A stretch of 64,000 nt of DNA from Perognathus longimembris pacificus (GCF_023159225.1 NC_063161.1:73002767-73066766); one strand, 5' to 3'. Shown: positions 1-10,788, counted from the first letter of the stretch. Notes: generated by a model from the sequence alone, not told the origin. Numbers and translations are program-made.

Positions 1-90
1 GCCTTGAACCACCAACCCCTGAGCTCTATCTCCCAAGTAACTCCTATTACAGGCTTAGCCCCCCCCTTGCCTGGCCTCTTTATCTTCTTT
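1..90 (-). repeat. 7SL/B1-like SINE fragment
   Basis: Reads as the antisense tail of a B1-like unit: a 'ctcccaagtaact..tattacaggc' block is the complement of the 7SL-type A-box/B-box area. It is cut by the window edge and degenerate. Confidence 0.4.
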
Positions 91-271
91 GCTTACTGGG
101 TGGTACTGCACTTTGATCGCCAGGCCTACCACGTGCTAGGCAGGCGATCTCCTCCCCCAGCCACACCCCTGGTCCTTGTTTGCTTTAGTTGTCTTTCATA
201 CAGCACAGTGTCTCATACTTTTTGCTGGGCTAAGCGGAAACCACAGGCCTGCCCCACGACCCTTGGAGTAT

Positions 272-378
272 TTGTTAAGATGAGGTCTCACTTAGTTTTT
301 GCTGAGCTTGGCCTCAAACCACAATCCTCCCACCTCTGCCTCCCAAGTAGCTGTGGTTACAGGTCAGCGCTCCTGCCT
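272..378 (-). repeat. 7SL/B1-like SINE monomer
   Basis: Antisense B1-like unit: 'gaggtctcactt', 'ggcctcaaacc', 'tcctcccacctctgcctcccaagtagc' and 'ttacaggt' appear in the usual order. No right-hand Geo part is attached. Confidence 0.55.
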
Positions 379-646
379 CTGGCTCTGTGGCTGGTCTTGG
401 ACCTCCCACCCCAGCAGGCTCTCCCCCGTGGCACTGCTTAGTCCCCCCACCCCGCACCCCCTCCCGTGGCCAAGGGCCCTCCATCCTCCCTGGCAGCCTC
501 ACCCACACGCCCTCCCCAGCTCTGAGCTGGGCCTGCGTCTCCCACATCTGCCATAGCCGACAGGGCGAGGTGCTCCTGTGACCCGTGCCCCCCACTGCCC
601 CTCCATTGCCTGCCCTCCCGTGCCTACCTGCCCTCTCCCCCTGCAG

Positions 647-694
647 AATGTGCCCAGACCTGGGCATGGGGAAAGGGGGCATCATGGGTATGAG
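647..694 (+). CDS. GTF2IRD1: GTF2IRD1 possible cassette exon (48 nt)
   Basis: A 48-nt block lies between a strong acceptor (pyrimidine-rich tract ending ctgcag) and a strong donor (GAG|gtgagg). It has one leading base, fifteen open codons (starting MCPDLGMGKGG) and ends in AG, which joins in frame to the leading G of the next recognised exon. Its length is divisible by three, so skipping it also keeps frame. I do not recognise the peptide from the known protein, so this is inferred from splice signals and phase only. It could be chance in GC-rich intron DNA. Confidence 0.42.
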
Positions 695-699
695 GTGAG

Positions 700-835
700 G
701 GCTGGGGACACCAGGGCCCACAGGAGGCCTGGGAGAGGCCAGGGAGGGGGTCCTGGGGAAGGCCAGGGACTGGAGGCCGGGAGGGGGGGCCTGGGGGAGG
801 CCACGGAGGGGAGCCTGGGGAGGCCGGGCCGGCCT
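700..835 (+). repeat. G-rich imperfect tandem repeat (intron)
   Basis: Short units built on 'ggcctggg(g)aggcca' repeat several times with runs of three to seven G. The strand is strongly G-biased and could fold into quadruplexes. It lies between the possible 48-nt exon and the next GTF2IRD1 exon. Confidence 0.6.
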
Positions 836-867
836 GCGGCCCTCATGATGGCCCTGCTGTCTTCCAG

Positions 868-917
868 GCCCGAGCTGCTGGCTGAGGGTGTCAAGGAGCC
901 AGTCCTGGACAGTCAAG
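868..917 (+). CDS. GTF2IRD1: GTF2IRD1 exon, linker before an I-repeat
   Basis: A 50-nt exon between ttccag and gtaccg. After one leading base it encodes PELLAEGVKEPVLDSQ and ends one base into the next codon. The AEGVKEPV..SQ string matches the linker that precedes the fourth I-repeat of the GTF2IRD1 protein (TFII-I family nuclear regulator, also called MusTRD1/BEN). This is the first securely recognised exon; the upstream part of the gene lies outside the window. The segment is a low-complexity linker with no known catalytic role. Confidence 0.88.
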
Positions 918-1052
918 GTACCGGGCGTGGGCGGGCAAGGGAGCCCCCACCCCACTCTGCCTCCCCCCTGACCCCAGCGGCTCTGCCCTGCCCTGTCCAT
1001 GCCGCCCTGGGCCAGGGGCTGCGTCCTCACCCACCTCTCTCCCTGCCCCCAG

Positions 1053-1109
1053 AGAGGGAGTCCGGGGCCCCTCGGGTGGACTCGCGCCTCGGGAGACAGG
1101 CGCTCCAAG
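1053..1109 (+). CDS. GTF2IRD1: GTF2IRD1 exon, linker before an I-repeat
   Basis: A 57-nt exon between ccccag and gtaacg. It completes a Glu codon carried over from the previous exon and reads RESGAPRVDSRLGRQALQ before ending in G. Position, phase and the RxSG...VD..L.RQ pattern agree with the acidic/basic linker just upstream of the penultimate I-repeat. The linker looks more diverged than the repeats themselves. Confidence 0.87.
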
Positions 1110-1326
1110 GTAACGGCACCGGCAGGGCCTGGCAGGCTTTGGGCGGGGCCCGGGGGGGAGGGCTGGGCCCCATCCTTACACTCGGCACCCCACAGCCTGT
1201 GAGCTTCATGGTGAGGGATGGTGGGTGATGGCAGGGTCCTGGTGAGGCCATCAGCCCGCGGGGTGACGGGCCTGCCCAGCTTACATGTCGGCCCTTCCGG
1301 CTCTTCATGTTCTAAAATTCCCGGAC

Positions 1327-1555
1327 AGCCGGGCGCCAAGACTCACACCTGTAATCCCAGCTACTCAGGAGACTGAGATCTGAGGATCACAGTTCAACAC
1401 CAGCCCAGGCCAGAAAGTCTGTGGGACTCTTCTCTCCAGTGAACCACCAAAAAGCCCCAAGTGATAGAGCCCCAGCCTTGAGCAAAAAAGCCAAGCAAGA
1501 ACTCAAAGCCCTGAGTTCAAGCCCCAGGATTGGCACAAACCAACCAACAAATGTC
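1327..1555 (+). repeat. B1-like/Geo composite SINE
   Basis: Left half: 'gccgggcgcc..ctcacacctgtaatcccagctac', B1/7SL-like. Right half: 'agcctt gagc..ctgagttcaagccccagga', the Geo monomer. The copy is older and imperfect. Confidence 0.8.
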
Positions 1556-1738
1556 CTGGAGGAGTGGGTAGCTGAGGAGGATCAGACAAGTGAGGGGAAG
1601 AGGAAAACGGCTTAACAGAGGGCCGGAAAGGAGATGGGCCATGGCTAGGAGCCCCGTGTACCCCCACATATGGGGCGGGGCCCCTGGCCCTGGAGACCCG
1701 GCTAAGACCAGGCATCAGTGTCCTGTGTCCCGACATTG

Positions 1739-1778
1739 CATGACAATAATAATATTAATGTTAATAATAATAATATAA
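1739..1778. repeat. AT-rich (TAA)n-like tract
   Basis: A degenerate 'aataataatatt' run of about 40 bases in otherwise GC-rich intron DNA. Confidence 0.7.
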
Positions 1779-2176
1779 AGATTAGGGCAGGAGTGGGGTG
1801 ACAGCGGGGAGCAGGACTCCGCCGGGGAGGCCCAGGGTAGGGAGGCCCAGCCCAGGGACCGGGTAGCCTCAGGTGGACCCATCTTCCTGCTGCCTTGGCA
1901 CAGGGCACAGCCTCTGCGATACTGGGGGGCCATGGCATCCCCCCATAGCCCCCCTCCCTGCATTGCTGGCCGGCCAGGAACGGGATTCGCCTCGGGTGTC
2001 TCACCTCTGGGTTGTATTCATTGCTTTAGTCATTTTCAAATGTCAGCCATTAACCACATTTCTACCTCCTCGCCGTCGTGGAGACAGAAAACCCCCATCC
2101 CTCTTGGGGACCCTCTCAGAGGAGCCCCCCCAGCCAGCAAAGCATCACCCTAGAAAACCTATAAAAGTGGCCTATG

Positions 2177-2379
2177 GCCGGGCACTGGAGGCCCCGCCTG
2201 CCGTCTCAGGAGGCAGAGATCTGAGGATCCTGGTTTGAAGCCAGCCCCAGCAGGAAAGTCTATGAGACTCTTCCATGCACCTCCAAAAAGCCACGAGCGC
2301 TAGCCTTGAGCACCAAAGCTCAGGGACAGTGCTCAGGCCCTGAGTTCAAGCCCCAGGACTGACAAAAGAAAAAAAAAGT
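2177..2379 (+). repeat. B1-like/Geo composite SINE
   Basis: Starts 'ggccgggcactgg', passes 'gagatctgaggatcctgg' and ends 'gagttcaagccccaggactgac' with an A-rich tail. It ends about 55 bases upstream of a GTF2IRD1 exon. Confidence 0.85.
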
Positions 2380-2412
2380 GTCGGCGTGTGTTTTGGAGGA
2401 CGGCGCGGCTGA

Positions 2413-2808
<396 letters not shown>

Positions 2809-3033
2809 CCCAGGTTGGAGCCATGGCCAGAAGCTAATGTGACAAGAAGACTCAGAAACTTGGTGCTTGCTACACACGGGCACCAGTCAGGCTCCGCGCT
2901 TCCTAGGGGCCAGAGCACAAAGGGAAAGCGGGCTTGTCCGGTCCTCAGGGGCTGTGAGCTGAAAACCATCTGGGCGTCTCACTTGGTCATGGGGTGCCTG
3001 GCCGGTTCTGCTGACCCCCGCCCCGCCCCTCAG

Positions 3034-3217
3034 GGGAGGCCTTGGGCATCAAGTACCCCGTGCAGGTGCCTTACAAGCGCATCAAGAGCAACCCTGGCTC
3101 GGTGGTCATAGAGGGGCTGCCCCCCGGGATTCCCTTCCGCAAGCCCTGCACCTTCGGCTCCCAGAACCTAGAGCGCATCCTGGCCGTGGCCGACAAGATC
3201 AAGTTCACCGTCACCAG
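3034..3217 (+). CDS. GTF2IRD1: GTF2IRD1 exon, core of penultimate I-repeat
   Basis: A 184-nt exon between cctcag and gtcctg. It continues from KYG with [20 protein letters not shown], then the [15 protein letters not shown] core and the [17 protein letters not shown] end. Every hallmark of an I-repeat (ALG.k.PV.VPY, EGLP.GIPF, L..IL) is present. The sequence is almost identical to the human protein as I know it, so constraint is strong. The length equals that of the corresponding GTF2I exon in this window, consistent with one ancestral repeat. A G-rich minisatellite begins 12 bases after its donor site. Confidence 0.97.
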
Positions 3218-3229
3218 GTCCTGGGCGGG

Positions 3230-3425
3230 CAGCCTGACCACTGTGGGGGAAGAGGGGGTGGAGGAGGGGGCCCCCACAGACAGCCTGACCACTGTGGGGG
3301 AAGAGGGGGTGGAGGAGGGGGGCCCCCACAGACAGCCTGACCACTGCGGGGGGCGGGGGAGCCCATAGACAGCCTGATCACTGCAGGGGGCTGGGGAGCC
3401 CACAGACAGCCTGACTGCTGCGGGG
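3230..3425 (+). repeat. Minisatellite, five units, next to a splice donor
   Basis: Units begin 'cagcctgac/tcactg' at 3230, 3281, 3333, 3370 and 3407. The first two are 51-52 bases and carry 'gggggaagagggggtggaggaggggg'-type G runs; the later ones are about 37 bases. All lie in the intron. Confidence 0.9.
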
Positions 3426-3535
3426 TGCGGGGGAGCTCCACGCGCTCCCACCAGCCCCCTGAGAGGAGGCCAGGGCACCTGGGGTAGGGACCGCCACACC
3501 AGGCCGGGCCCTGACTCCCCCTGTCTCCCCTCTAG

Positions 3536-3564
3536 GCCGTTCCAAGGTCTCATCCCAAAGCCTG
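3536..3564 (+). CDS. GTF2IRD1: GTF2IRD1 29-nt exon between I-repeats
   Basis: A very short exon between tctag and gtaaga. It completes Arg, encodes PFQGLIPKP and ends one base into Asp. The peptide is the known RPFQGLIPKPDED linker between the last two I-repeats. GTF2I exon 6 in this window is also 29 nt and occupies the same place after a repeat (RPFLEPKKHLG), so the small exon is part of the inherited module. It is too short to stand out as a reading frame. Confidence 0.94.
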
Positions 3565-4039
3565 GTAAGAAGTATGTGGGCCGCTGGGTGGGTGTGGGGT
3601 GCGGGGTGCAGGTCTGGGGACCAGGTCCTGGCGGGGGGCTTCTGGCCGCAGACCTCGCTGACCCCGGGAGGGAGGGCCACCTGTCATATGCCGTGGTGCT
3701 TGCTGTCCTGGCAAACTCAAGAGGAAGGCTCGTGAGGTTGTGAGCCCCTCCCCCCCATCACTGCCGCCTGGGAGTGCTGTGGAGGCCCACCCCCCCACCC
3801 ACCCCGTCCCGTGCACCCCACAACCCTCCCTCCACAGGGAGTGGGGACTTGGGCTTCCTCCAGGCTTGGCCCTGCGCTCCAGGGCCGAGCCTCTCCCACC
3901 CAGGGGCCTCTCCTGCCACCCCCGGGCCCCCTGAGCACCTCCTCATCCCGACCACTGCCTCCCGTCCTGACCCCTCTCCTCCGCGCCTCACGGTCTCTGC
4001 TCCAGTCCTGCGGACAGGATGGCGGGGCCTTGGTGGAGA

Positions 4040-4156
4040 CAGGCGGGTGTCAGTGGCTCAGGTCTGTCATCCCAGCACGTGGGGGGCTGGCAGGGGGACC
4101 AGGAGCCCCAGGCCCACTCGGGCAACACGTGAGACCCCCATCTCAAAACACAGAGA
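4040..4156 (+). repeat. Old 7SL/B1-like SINE monomer
   Basis: 'gtgtcagtggctcaggtctgtcatcccagcac' and a terminal 'gagacccccatctcaaaaca' give a B1-like outline with many changes. The rest of this intron (about 4160-5510 and 5835-6630) is GC-rich with no feature I can name. Confidence 0.5.
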
Positions 4157-5522
4157 AATAGCCTGGCCGCAGAGCTCACCCTCCCAGCTGATCCAGAGGA
4201 TAAAGAGTCAGGGGTGGGGTTTGTCCGGTGGGTGTTGGTGGGGGGGGATGTGTGTGTGCGCGGGCAGTAGGAGTCACACTTGTGTCTCTTGTTTATAGTG
4301 TTGGGCATGGCACCCAGGGCCGTGTGCATGCCAGGCAGAGCCCCAGCACTGAGTACCCCCTCAGCCCTGGCTGTGTCCCCTAGGGGACTGAGCACCCCCT
4401 CAGCCCTTGTGCTCCCTAGGGGACTGAGGCCAAGGAGAGGCCTTTGAGAAAGGTCTGAAGAGGGCAGAGCTGGGTCGTGGGGGCAAGGACGAATCTTGTG
4501 GACAGAAATGAGAGCACATGCAAAGGTCCTGGGGTCCCCATCAGGGAAAGCAGTGGGAGGCAGGCACAGTGGTGAGGGAGGCCATGTCTCGCCTGGGGAC
4601 CACGCTGGTTTAGGGAGAGCCTTGTGGCTCAGCTTGAAGACACAGGATGGACATGGGCAGAGTCTGTAATAACACAGGCAAGGCCTTGACTCACAGACTC
4701 CAGGTGCGTCTGTGGCTTACCGCAGCAGAACTTGCTGGCGTGGCGGTGGAGAGGCACCTTGGGGAGGGGGGTGGTGTTCAGTGACAGCTGAGCTACCTAG
4801 ACAGAAGGGCGGTGAGCCGAGGTGGAACCTTCAGCACAGGGTTTGTGATGTTTTCGGGCTGGGGTGTCATCCAGCAGCGGTCATTGCACAAGTGGGGGTT
4901 CGGAGGAGCTGCCCAGGCTGCAATTTCAAGTCCCAAACCGCAGGGAGGGCGGAGACCCAGGGCGCAGGCTTGGCGCAGCCTCCGGTGGGGCCTGAAGTCG
5001 GGTCAGGCGCTGGCAGCGCCTCTGCTGGTCTCTGCCCCTGGGGAGGAGGGGCGGTGGTCCTTCAGGGGCAGGTGTGCGTGTGCACGCCTGTAGTCCCAGC
5101 TTGGGAGGAGGAGCTGCATGGGGAGACCTGTGGAAGGGACAAAGGAAAGCGTTGGGGATTGTTGAGTCTAAGCGAGGCCACCCTGGGTCTGTCCGCCGCA
5201 GGCGCCATGTGTGATTTGGGGAGGTTTTTTTTCTGGAGGTTTGATAGGTGTGGGGTGTCTGAGCTCTGGGACCCCCCGAGCCACGCCCATTGCCACATGC
5301 CCCGCTGTCACTGCCGAGCCATGCCCACAACAGATGGGCCCTGCTCCCTGCCCAGGAGGCCTTCTCCCCTTTCTAGGGGGCATGTGAGGAGCCCCCCCTC
5401 CAGCCCTGCCCTCTGCCCCTGAATTCCAAATGGCAGGAAAGGCCCAGAGATTCTGGATGCTTCCAGGAAATGTTTTCAGTGTATCAACTGCAGGGGGTGG
5501 GGCTTGCCCCCTGCCCTCTCCT

Positions 5523-5632
5523 GAGGCCCCTCCCAGCACCACAGCCCACCCGAGGCCCCTCCCCACACCCAGCTCCGCAGCCCACCCGAGGCCCCTCCCC
5601 ACACCCAGCACCCCAGCCCACCCAAGACCCCT
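5523..5632 (+). repeat. Minisatellite, about 37-base unit, three copies
   Basis: 'cagcccacccgaggcccctccccacaccc'-type units begin near 5542, 5579 and 5615, with a partial unit before. C-rich, intronic. Confidence 0.85.
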
Positions 5633-5636
5633 CAAA

Positions 5637-5831
5637 AATTTTTTTCTGCTTCCAGGACTTGAGCTCAGGGCCTCACTCTCCATCAGCTTTATCTGCTCAC
5701 AGCTGGTGCTCTGCTACCTGAGCCATGCCTCCACTTGCAGCTTTTTGCTGATTGGCCCCCTGACACTTCTCCCTGGCGGCTTTGAGCCTGGCCTCTCTGG
5801 GTCACAGCCCCCTGAGTAGCTGGGCCTCCTC
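5637..5831 (-). repeat. B1-like/Geo composite SINE
   Basis: Antisense: 'ggacttgagctcagggcc' (Geo B-box end), 'ctacctgagccatgcctccactt' and 'cctgagtagctggg'. Degenerate. Confidence 0.7.
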
Positions 5832-6632
5832 CAGGATCTGGAGCCGGGAGCTCTGCCCTGAGCTGGGGCTTTACAATGGAGAACCTAGCTGGCAGTAATT
5901 TAATAAGCCTGCTTGTTTTTCTTCTACTGGATTAGGCAGGACTGAACATGCCGCCTGGGTGGGAGATGAGGAGATGGTGGGCGGGCAGGGACCTGGCTCC
6001 AAGAGGCTTCCACGGGGGCAGCAGGAGAGTCGGCCATCCCTGGCCCTGGCCCCCGCCCCGGGGCTCATGCTCTTCATCCACCGAGGGGGTGTGGAGGGGG
6101 AGCCCAGTCCTGCACCTTTCCTGCCACTGCAGCTGGGGCTTGGGGCAGAGGCTCAGCCTCTCTGGGCCCCCCCTTGCTTGGCCGTGCTGAGGGAGATGGT
6201 GAGCAGCAGAGTGCCCAGTGTACCCTGCGCTGAGTGGCTGCTGCAGTCTTGGGGACAAGGCAGAGGGGGCAGAGCCACTGTCCCCTCACTCAGACTTGAG
6301 CAGTGGAGGGCCCTCGGGCCCCTCGTCTGGGCCCTAGAGGCCATCTGGAGGGCAGTGTTGGGGCACAGGGGAAGGAAGGGGCTAAGAGGTGAGCCCTGGG
6401 GCAGGGAATCTGGTGGGAGCTGGAGCAGGTGCCTGGCCTTGGGCTGTAAAGGGCAGCTTCTCCTTGAACACCAGAGGGAAGCAGGCCCTGGGACAGGGGG
6501 AGGGGGTGGAGCCCAGCCGGGTGAGAGGGGCGGAGCCTGGCCTGGAGATGAGGGGCAGAGCCCAGCTTGGAGATGAGCCCTGTCCTGTGCTGTGTGCTGG
6601 GGCCTAGGCTGGGCTGCTGGTCAGTAAGTGTA

Positions 6633-6782
6633 CATGGGTGGACGGATGGACAGACAGATGGATATATGGACCCACGGATGGGTGGATGGAAGATAGATGG
6701 ATGGGATGATGGATAGGCAGACTGATGAATGGGTAGGTGGATAGCTGGCTGGATTGATAGGTGGATGGCTGGACAGACAGGC
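6633..6782 (+). repeat. Degenerate (GGAT)n microsatellite
   Basis: About 150 bases of GGAT/GATG tetranucleotides with many substitutions (acggatggacagacagatggatatatgg and onward). About 100 bases upstream of the next GTF2IRD1 exon. Confidence 0.88.
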
Positions 6783-6885
6783 CACTGAGACCAGAAACCA
6801 GCTTCAGGAAGTAGGCAGAGCCTGGTGGGCCGGGACAGTGGGGGTGAGGGGGCAGGCTGTGAGTCCCCTCCTCCCCACCCCACAG

Positions 6886-7350
<465 letters not shown>

Positions 7351-7487
7351 TGAGTCCCGGCTCACCCGGCCAGCCGGCCTGGCCCACGGCCAGCCTGCAG
7401 ATCCCAGCACTTCCCCACGGGAGGGAGATGGGGCCTTGGCTTTCTGGCCTGCCTGGGCTGTGCAGTGAGACCAAGTCTCAAAAAAAT

Positions 7488-7738
7488 GTGGAGGCTGGTG
7501 CTGGTACTCATACTTGTAAATCCAGCTACTGAGGAGGCTGAGATTTGAGGATCATAGTTGAAAGCCAGCCTAGGCAGGAAAGGCTGTGGGACTCTTATTT
7601 CTAACTAACCACCAGAAAACCCGAAGTGAAGTTGTGGCTGAAAGTGGTGGAGCAGCTAGCCTGAGTGAAAGAGCTCAAGGACAGCGTCCAGGCCTTGAGT
7701 TCAAAAGCTCCATGATGAACCAAAAAACAAAAAACAGG
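7488..7738 (+). repeat. B1-like/Geo composite SINE
   Basis: 'ctggtgctggtactcatacttg..ccagctactgaggaggctgagatttgagga' followed by 'aaccaccagaaaacc..agtgaagttgtggct' and 'gccttgagttcaaa'. Confidence 0.85.
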
Positions 7739-7839
7739 TTGGAGGAAAGGTTTGTTTTAGCTCAGTTTCACCCCATGGCAGCCAAAAAGCAAAGAGAAGC
7801 AGCAGCCTGGGTCCTGGAGTCCTGCCAGTGCCACCCCCC

Positions 7840-8046
7840 AATGACCTCAGTTCCTCCCAGCAGGCCCCACCTCCTCAAGGCTCTGCCACCAATAGAAGCA
7901 CAGGCTGGCCAGGGCCAAACCCCAATGGCCTAACTTCCTCCCACAAAAAGCCCCGCCTCCTTGAGGCTCTGCCACTAATAGAAGCACAGGCTGGCCAGGC
8001 CATGTGGCATTGACCTCAGTTCCTCCCAGTAGAAACACAGGCTGGC
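7840..8046 (+). repeat. Minisatellite, about 85-base unit, 2.5 copies
   Basis: Units starting 'aatg(a/g)cct(c/a)a(g/c)ttcctccca' at about 7840, 7924 and 8009 share 'aggctctgccac(c/t)aatagaagcacaggctggcc'. The third is partial. Intronic. Confidence 0.88.
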
Positions 8047-8163
8047 TTAGGATGTCAGCAGCAGCTGCCTCCTCACCTCAGTTCTGGAGAGGTAGGGCCG
8101 TCTCCTGCCTCAGGAACAAGGGGAGCCTGGCTCCTCACCGCCACTCCTTTCTTTCTGTTCCAG

Positions 8164-8201
8164 GCCTTTTGCAGAAGTCTGCAAAGACGCCAAGGTGCCA
8201 G
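8164..8201 (+). CDS. GTF2IRD1: GTF2IRD1 38-nt exon after last I-repeat
   Basis: A short exon between ttccag and gtgagt. Its first G completes Gln; it then encodes PFAEVCKDAKVP and ends one base into Ala. The known counterpart reads PFAEICNDAKVPAKD, so the match is clear with a few conservative changes. It links the last I-repeat to the basic and serine-rich tail. Confidence 0.93.
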
Positions 8202-8267
8202 GTGAGTTAAAGACCGAGGAGGCCAATCTTCTGCCTCCTGGGAACCAGGGTCAGTTTCTCCAAACAA

Positions 8268-8490
8268 AAGCAACTGGACACCTGTAACTCATGCCTATAG
8301 TTCTGATCTGAGGTCCATGGTTCAGAGCCAGCCTGGGCAGAAAAGTCCTTGAGACTCTTATTTCTGATTAACCAGCAAGAAGCTGGAAGTGGAGCTGTGG
8401 CTCCAGTGATAGAGTGCCGGCTTTGAGTGAAAAAGCTAAGGGACGGTGCCTAGGCCCTGAGTTCAAGTCTCAGCACCAGCACACAAAGAG
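8268..8490 (+). repeat. B1-like/Geo composite SINE
   Basis: Shortened left half, then 'gaagctggaagtggagctgtggctccagtgatagagtg' and 'ggccctgagttcaagtctcagcacc'. Confidence 0.82.
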
Positions 8491-8521
8491 CTTTTGCACA
8501 CTGGGTCTCCCTGGAACCTTG

Positions 8522-8660
8522 CAAGATATTTTGTTTCGAGATATGGGGTCTCACTTTGTGGTCCCAGCTAGCCTTTAACTCCTAGAGTCCAACAACCCAC
8601 TTGCACCAGCCTCCTTGAGCAGCTGGGACTACAGGTGTGTAACACTATACCCAGCTGTCT
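8522..8660 (-). repeat. 7SL/B1-like SINE monomer
   Basis: Antisense: 'gggtctcactttgtggtcccagctagcc', 'agcagctgggactacaggtgtg', ending at the T-run of the next SINE. Confidence 0.7.
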
Positions 8661-8663
8661 CAG

Positions 8664-8924
8664 AGATCTTTGTCTTTTTTTTTTTTTTTTTTTGGTGGGT
8701 TGTGGGGCTTGAACTCAGGGTCTGGACGCCATCCCTGAGCTCTGTCACTCAAAGCTAGTGCTCTACCACTTTCAGCCGTAGCTCCACTTCCAGTTTTCTG
8801 GTGGTTAATTAGAGATCAGAGTCTCCTGGACTTTCCTGCCCAGGCTGGCTTTGAATGGAGATCCTCACATCTCAGCCTCCCAAGTAGCTGGTTGTACAGG
8901 CGTGAGCCGCGGATGCTGAGCTTT
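8664..8924 (-). repeat. B1-like/Geo composite SINE
   Basis: T-run at 8677-8693 (the A-tail read backward), 'ggggcttgaactcagggtc', 'gctccacttccagttttctggtggttaatt', 'caagtagctggttgtacaggcgtgagcc'. A full-length antisense copy. Confidence 0.88.
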
Positions 8925-9073
8925 GTTTGGGAGGGGGGACTGGGTGGGTGGGCCAGACGTTGGTGGGGGCGTTGGTGGGTCAGGAAGCTGCAGCCTGGAG
9001 AACAGTAGGGCCTCCTCCCTAGGTCCTGAGGTGGAGCGGCCCCCGCATCTGCCTCAGTCTCCCTTCTCCCCAG

Positions 9074-9231
9074 CCAAAGATAGCAGCGTTCCCAAGCGCA
9101 AGCGCAAGCGCGTGTCGGAAGGGAACTCAGCCTCCTCGTCCTCCTCGTCCTCATCCTCTTCCTCCTCCTCCTCCTCATCGTCCTCCTCCAACGCAGAGTC
9201 CGTGGCGTCCACCAACCAGATCTCCCTCGTG
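9074..9231 (+). CDS. GTF2IRD1: GTF2IRD1 exon, basic motif and poly-serine
   Basis: A 158-nt exon between ccccag and gtaatg. It encodes [20 protein letters not shown], then about 19 consecutive serines from mixed TCC/TCG/TCA/TCT codons, then [22 protein letters not shown] is a basic nuclear-localisation-type motif. The mixed serine codons mean the run is not a pure triplet repeat. As I recall the human run is shorter, so length varies between species. The neighbouring 'open' frames are only the serine run read in other frames. Confidence 0.95.
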
Positions 9232-9665
9232 GTAATGTGGCTGTGGCGTGGATCCGCCGCCCACCCTTCTCCTGGCCCCGCCCTCGGGTGGCTGTGGGTG
9301 TGGGTGTGGAATGTGGGGAGACGCTGGGCTGTGAGCGGGGCTGTCCAGCCCTGGGGTACAGCCGTGTTTGCCTGTCCCTCCCATAGGGTGCTCACAGAGT
9401 GGGCAGGACCCGGGGTCTGCGCGCCAAGTCTCAGCCTGATGACCTGAGGGTGGGTGTCCGCAGCAGGGGTGCAAAGGCAGGGGGAGATGAGGGTGGGCAG
9501 GCAGTGGGGGACAGGCAGGACCCCAGGTGTCCTGGGGGCTGGGCCCCATCCCCCTGCTCCTTGCTATGGGTGTCCTGCCCAGCCCCTGCCCACTTCCAGA
9601 TGCCAGCTGTGAAGGATGGCAGTCTGAACATTGAGAATATTTAAATGCATTTAAAACTTACTTGA

Positions 9666-9925
9666 GAGCAGGGCACCAGCGCTCACGCCTGTCATCCCAG
9701 CACTTAGGAGGCTGAGATCTGAGGATCACAGTTCAAAGCCAGCCTGGGCAGGAAAATCCAGGAGACTCTAATCTCCAGTGAACCCCTAGAAAACCCAAAA
9801 GTGGCGCTGTGGCTCACATGGTCGAGCACCAGCCTTGAGCAAAAGAAGCTCAGGGACACAGTGCCCAGGCCTTGAGTTCAAGCCCCAGGACCAGCACAGA
9901 AAAACACAGCAAAACAAAAAAAAAC
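9666..9925 (+). repeat. B1-like/Geo composite SINE
   Basis: 'agggcaccagcgctcacgcctgtcatcccagcac..aggctgagatctgaggatcac' to 'gccttgagttcaagccccaggaccagcac' plus an A-rich tail. Full length. Confidence 0.9.
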
Positions 9926-9994
9926 TTGAAAGTTTCTCCATCCTTTGTATATCCCTTCCCCTCCTTTCCCGGACCCCCCAAAAGCTCAGGCTAG

Positions 9995-10135
<141 letters not shown>

Positions 10136-10295
10136 CCTCAGCGCCGGCGACCTCAGCAGAGACTTACGCTATTGTAACTTATGTACAAAGTGTACATTCG
10201 AATATGTATCGATGCCTTTTAGTTTTTCCAATGATTTTTACACTATATTCTGCCGCCAAGGCCTTTTTAAATAAGTAAAAGGAAAAAAAAAAAAA
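10136..10295 (+). other. GTF2IRD1: GTF2IRD1 3' UTR
   Basis: AT-rich 3' UTR after the stop, containing 'cttatgtacaaagtgtacattcg' and 'ttttacactatattctgcc'. It appears to end near a run of about 17 A that begins at 10283. The end point is inferred from the poly(A) signal. Confidence 0.7.
10274..10279 (+). terminator. GTF2IRD1: Variant poly(A) signal AGTAAA
   Basis: No AATAAA occurs after the stop. AGTAAA, a known weaker variant, sits 139 bases downstream and just before the A-run. It is the best candidate for cleavage and polyadenylation of GTF2IRD1. Confidence 0.6.
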
Positions 10296-10540
10296 AAAGC
10301 AAGCTGCCTGTCCCCCAATGCTACTTCGCGTGCTGTCCCCTGGGCCACAGTGTCCGGGACAAATCTCTCTCAGTGTGTCTATGCCAGGCCCGGGACCTTG
10401 GGGTGAGGAGCCACAGGAAGCGGGAGTGTCTCATCTTCCTAATCGCAACCTGGTCCTCATCTGCCCAGTGGCCGAGGGGTTCCAGAGGGACAGGACAGTG
10501 CCTCCCCTGCCCGCAGGCCTGCAGTGCGAACAACAACACT

Positions 10541-10788
10541 GTCTGGGTTTTGTTGTTTATTTGTTTGTGGGCTTGAACTCAGGGCCTGGGTGCTGTCCCT
10601 GAGCTTTTTTGCTCAAGGCTGGTGCTCTGCCACTTGAGCCATAGCTCCACTTCTGGCTTTTTGCTGGTAAATTGGAGCTAAGAGTCTCATTGACTTTACT
10701 GCCCAGGCTGGTTTTGAATGGAGAGCCCCAGATCTCAGCCTCCTGAGTGGTTAGGATGACAGGCGTGAGCCACTGGCACCAGGCTTGC
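10541..10788 (-). repeat. B1-like/Geo composite SINE
   Basis: Antisense full-length copy: 'gggcttgaactcagggcctggg', 'ccacttgagccatagctccacttctggctttttgctggtaaattgg', 'gatgacaggcgtgagccactggcacc'. Confidence 0.9.

Noticed and set aside
314..1339. A 341-codon minus-strand frame
   Set aside because: It runs antisense through GTF2IRD1 exons and a SINE in GC-rich DNA. No domain or start context supports it.
9054..9395. Antisense frame with a long Glu/Asp run
   Set aside because: It is the serine codon run of GTF2IRD1 read backward.
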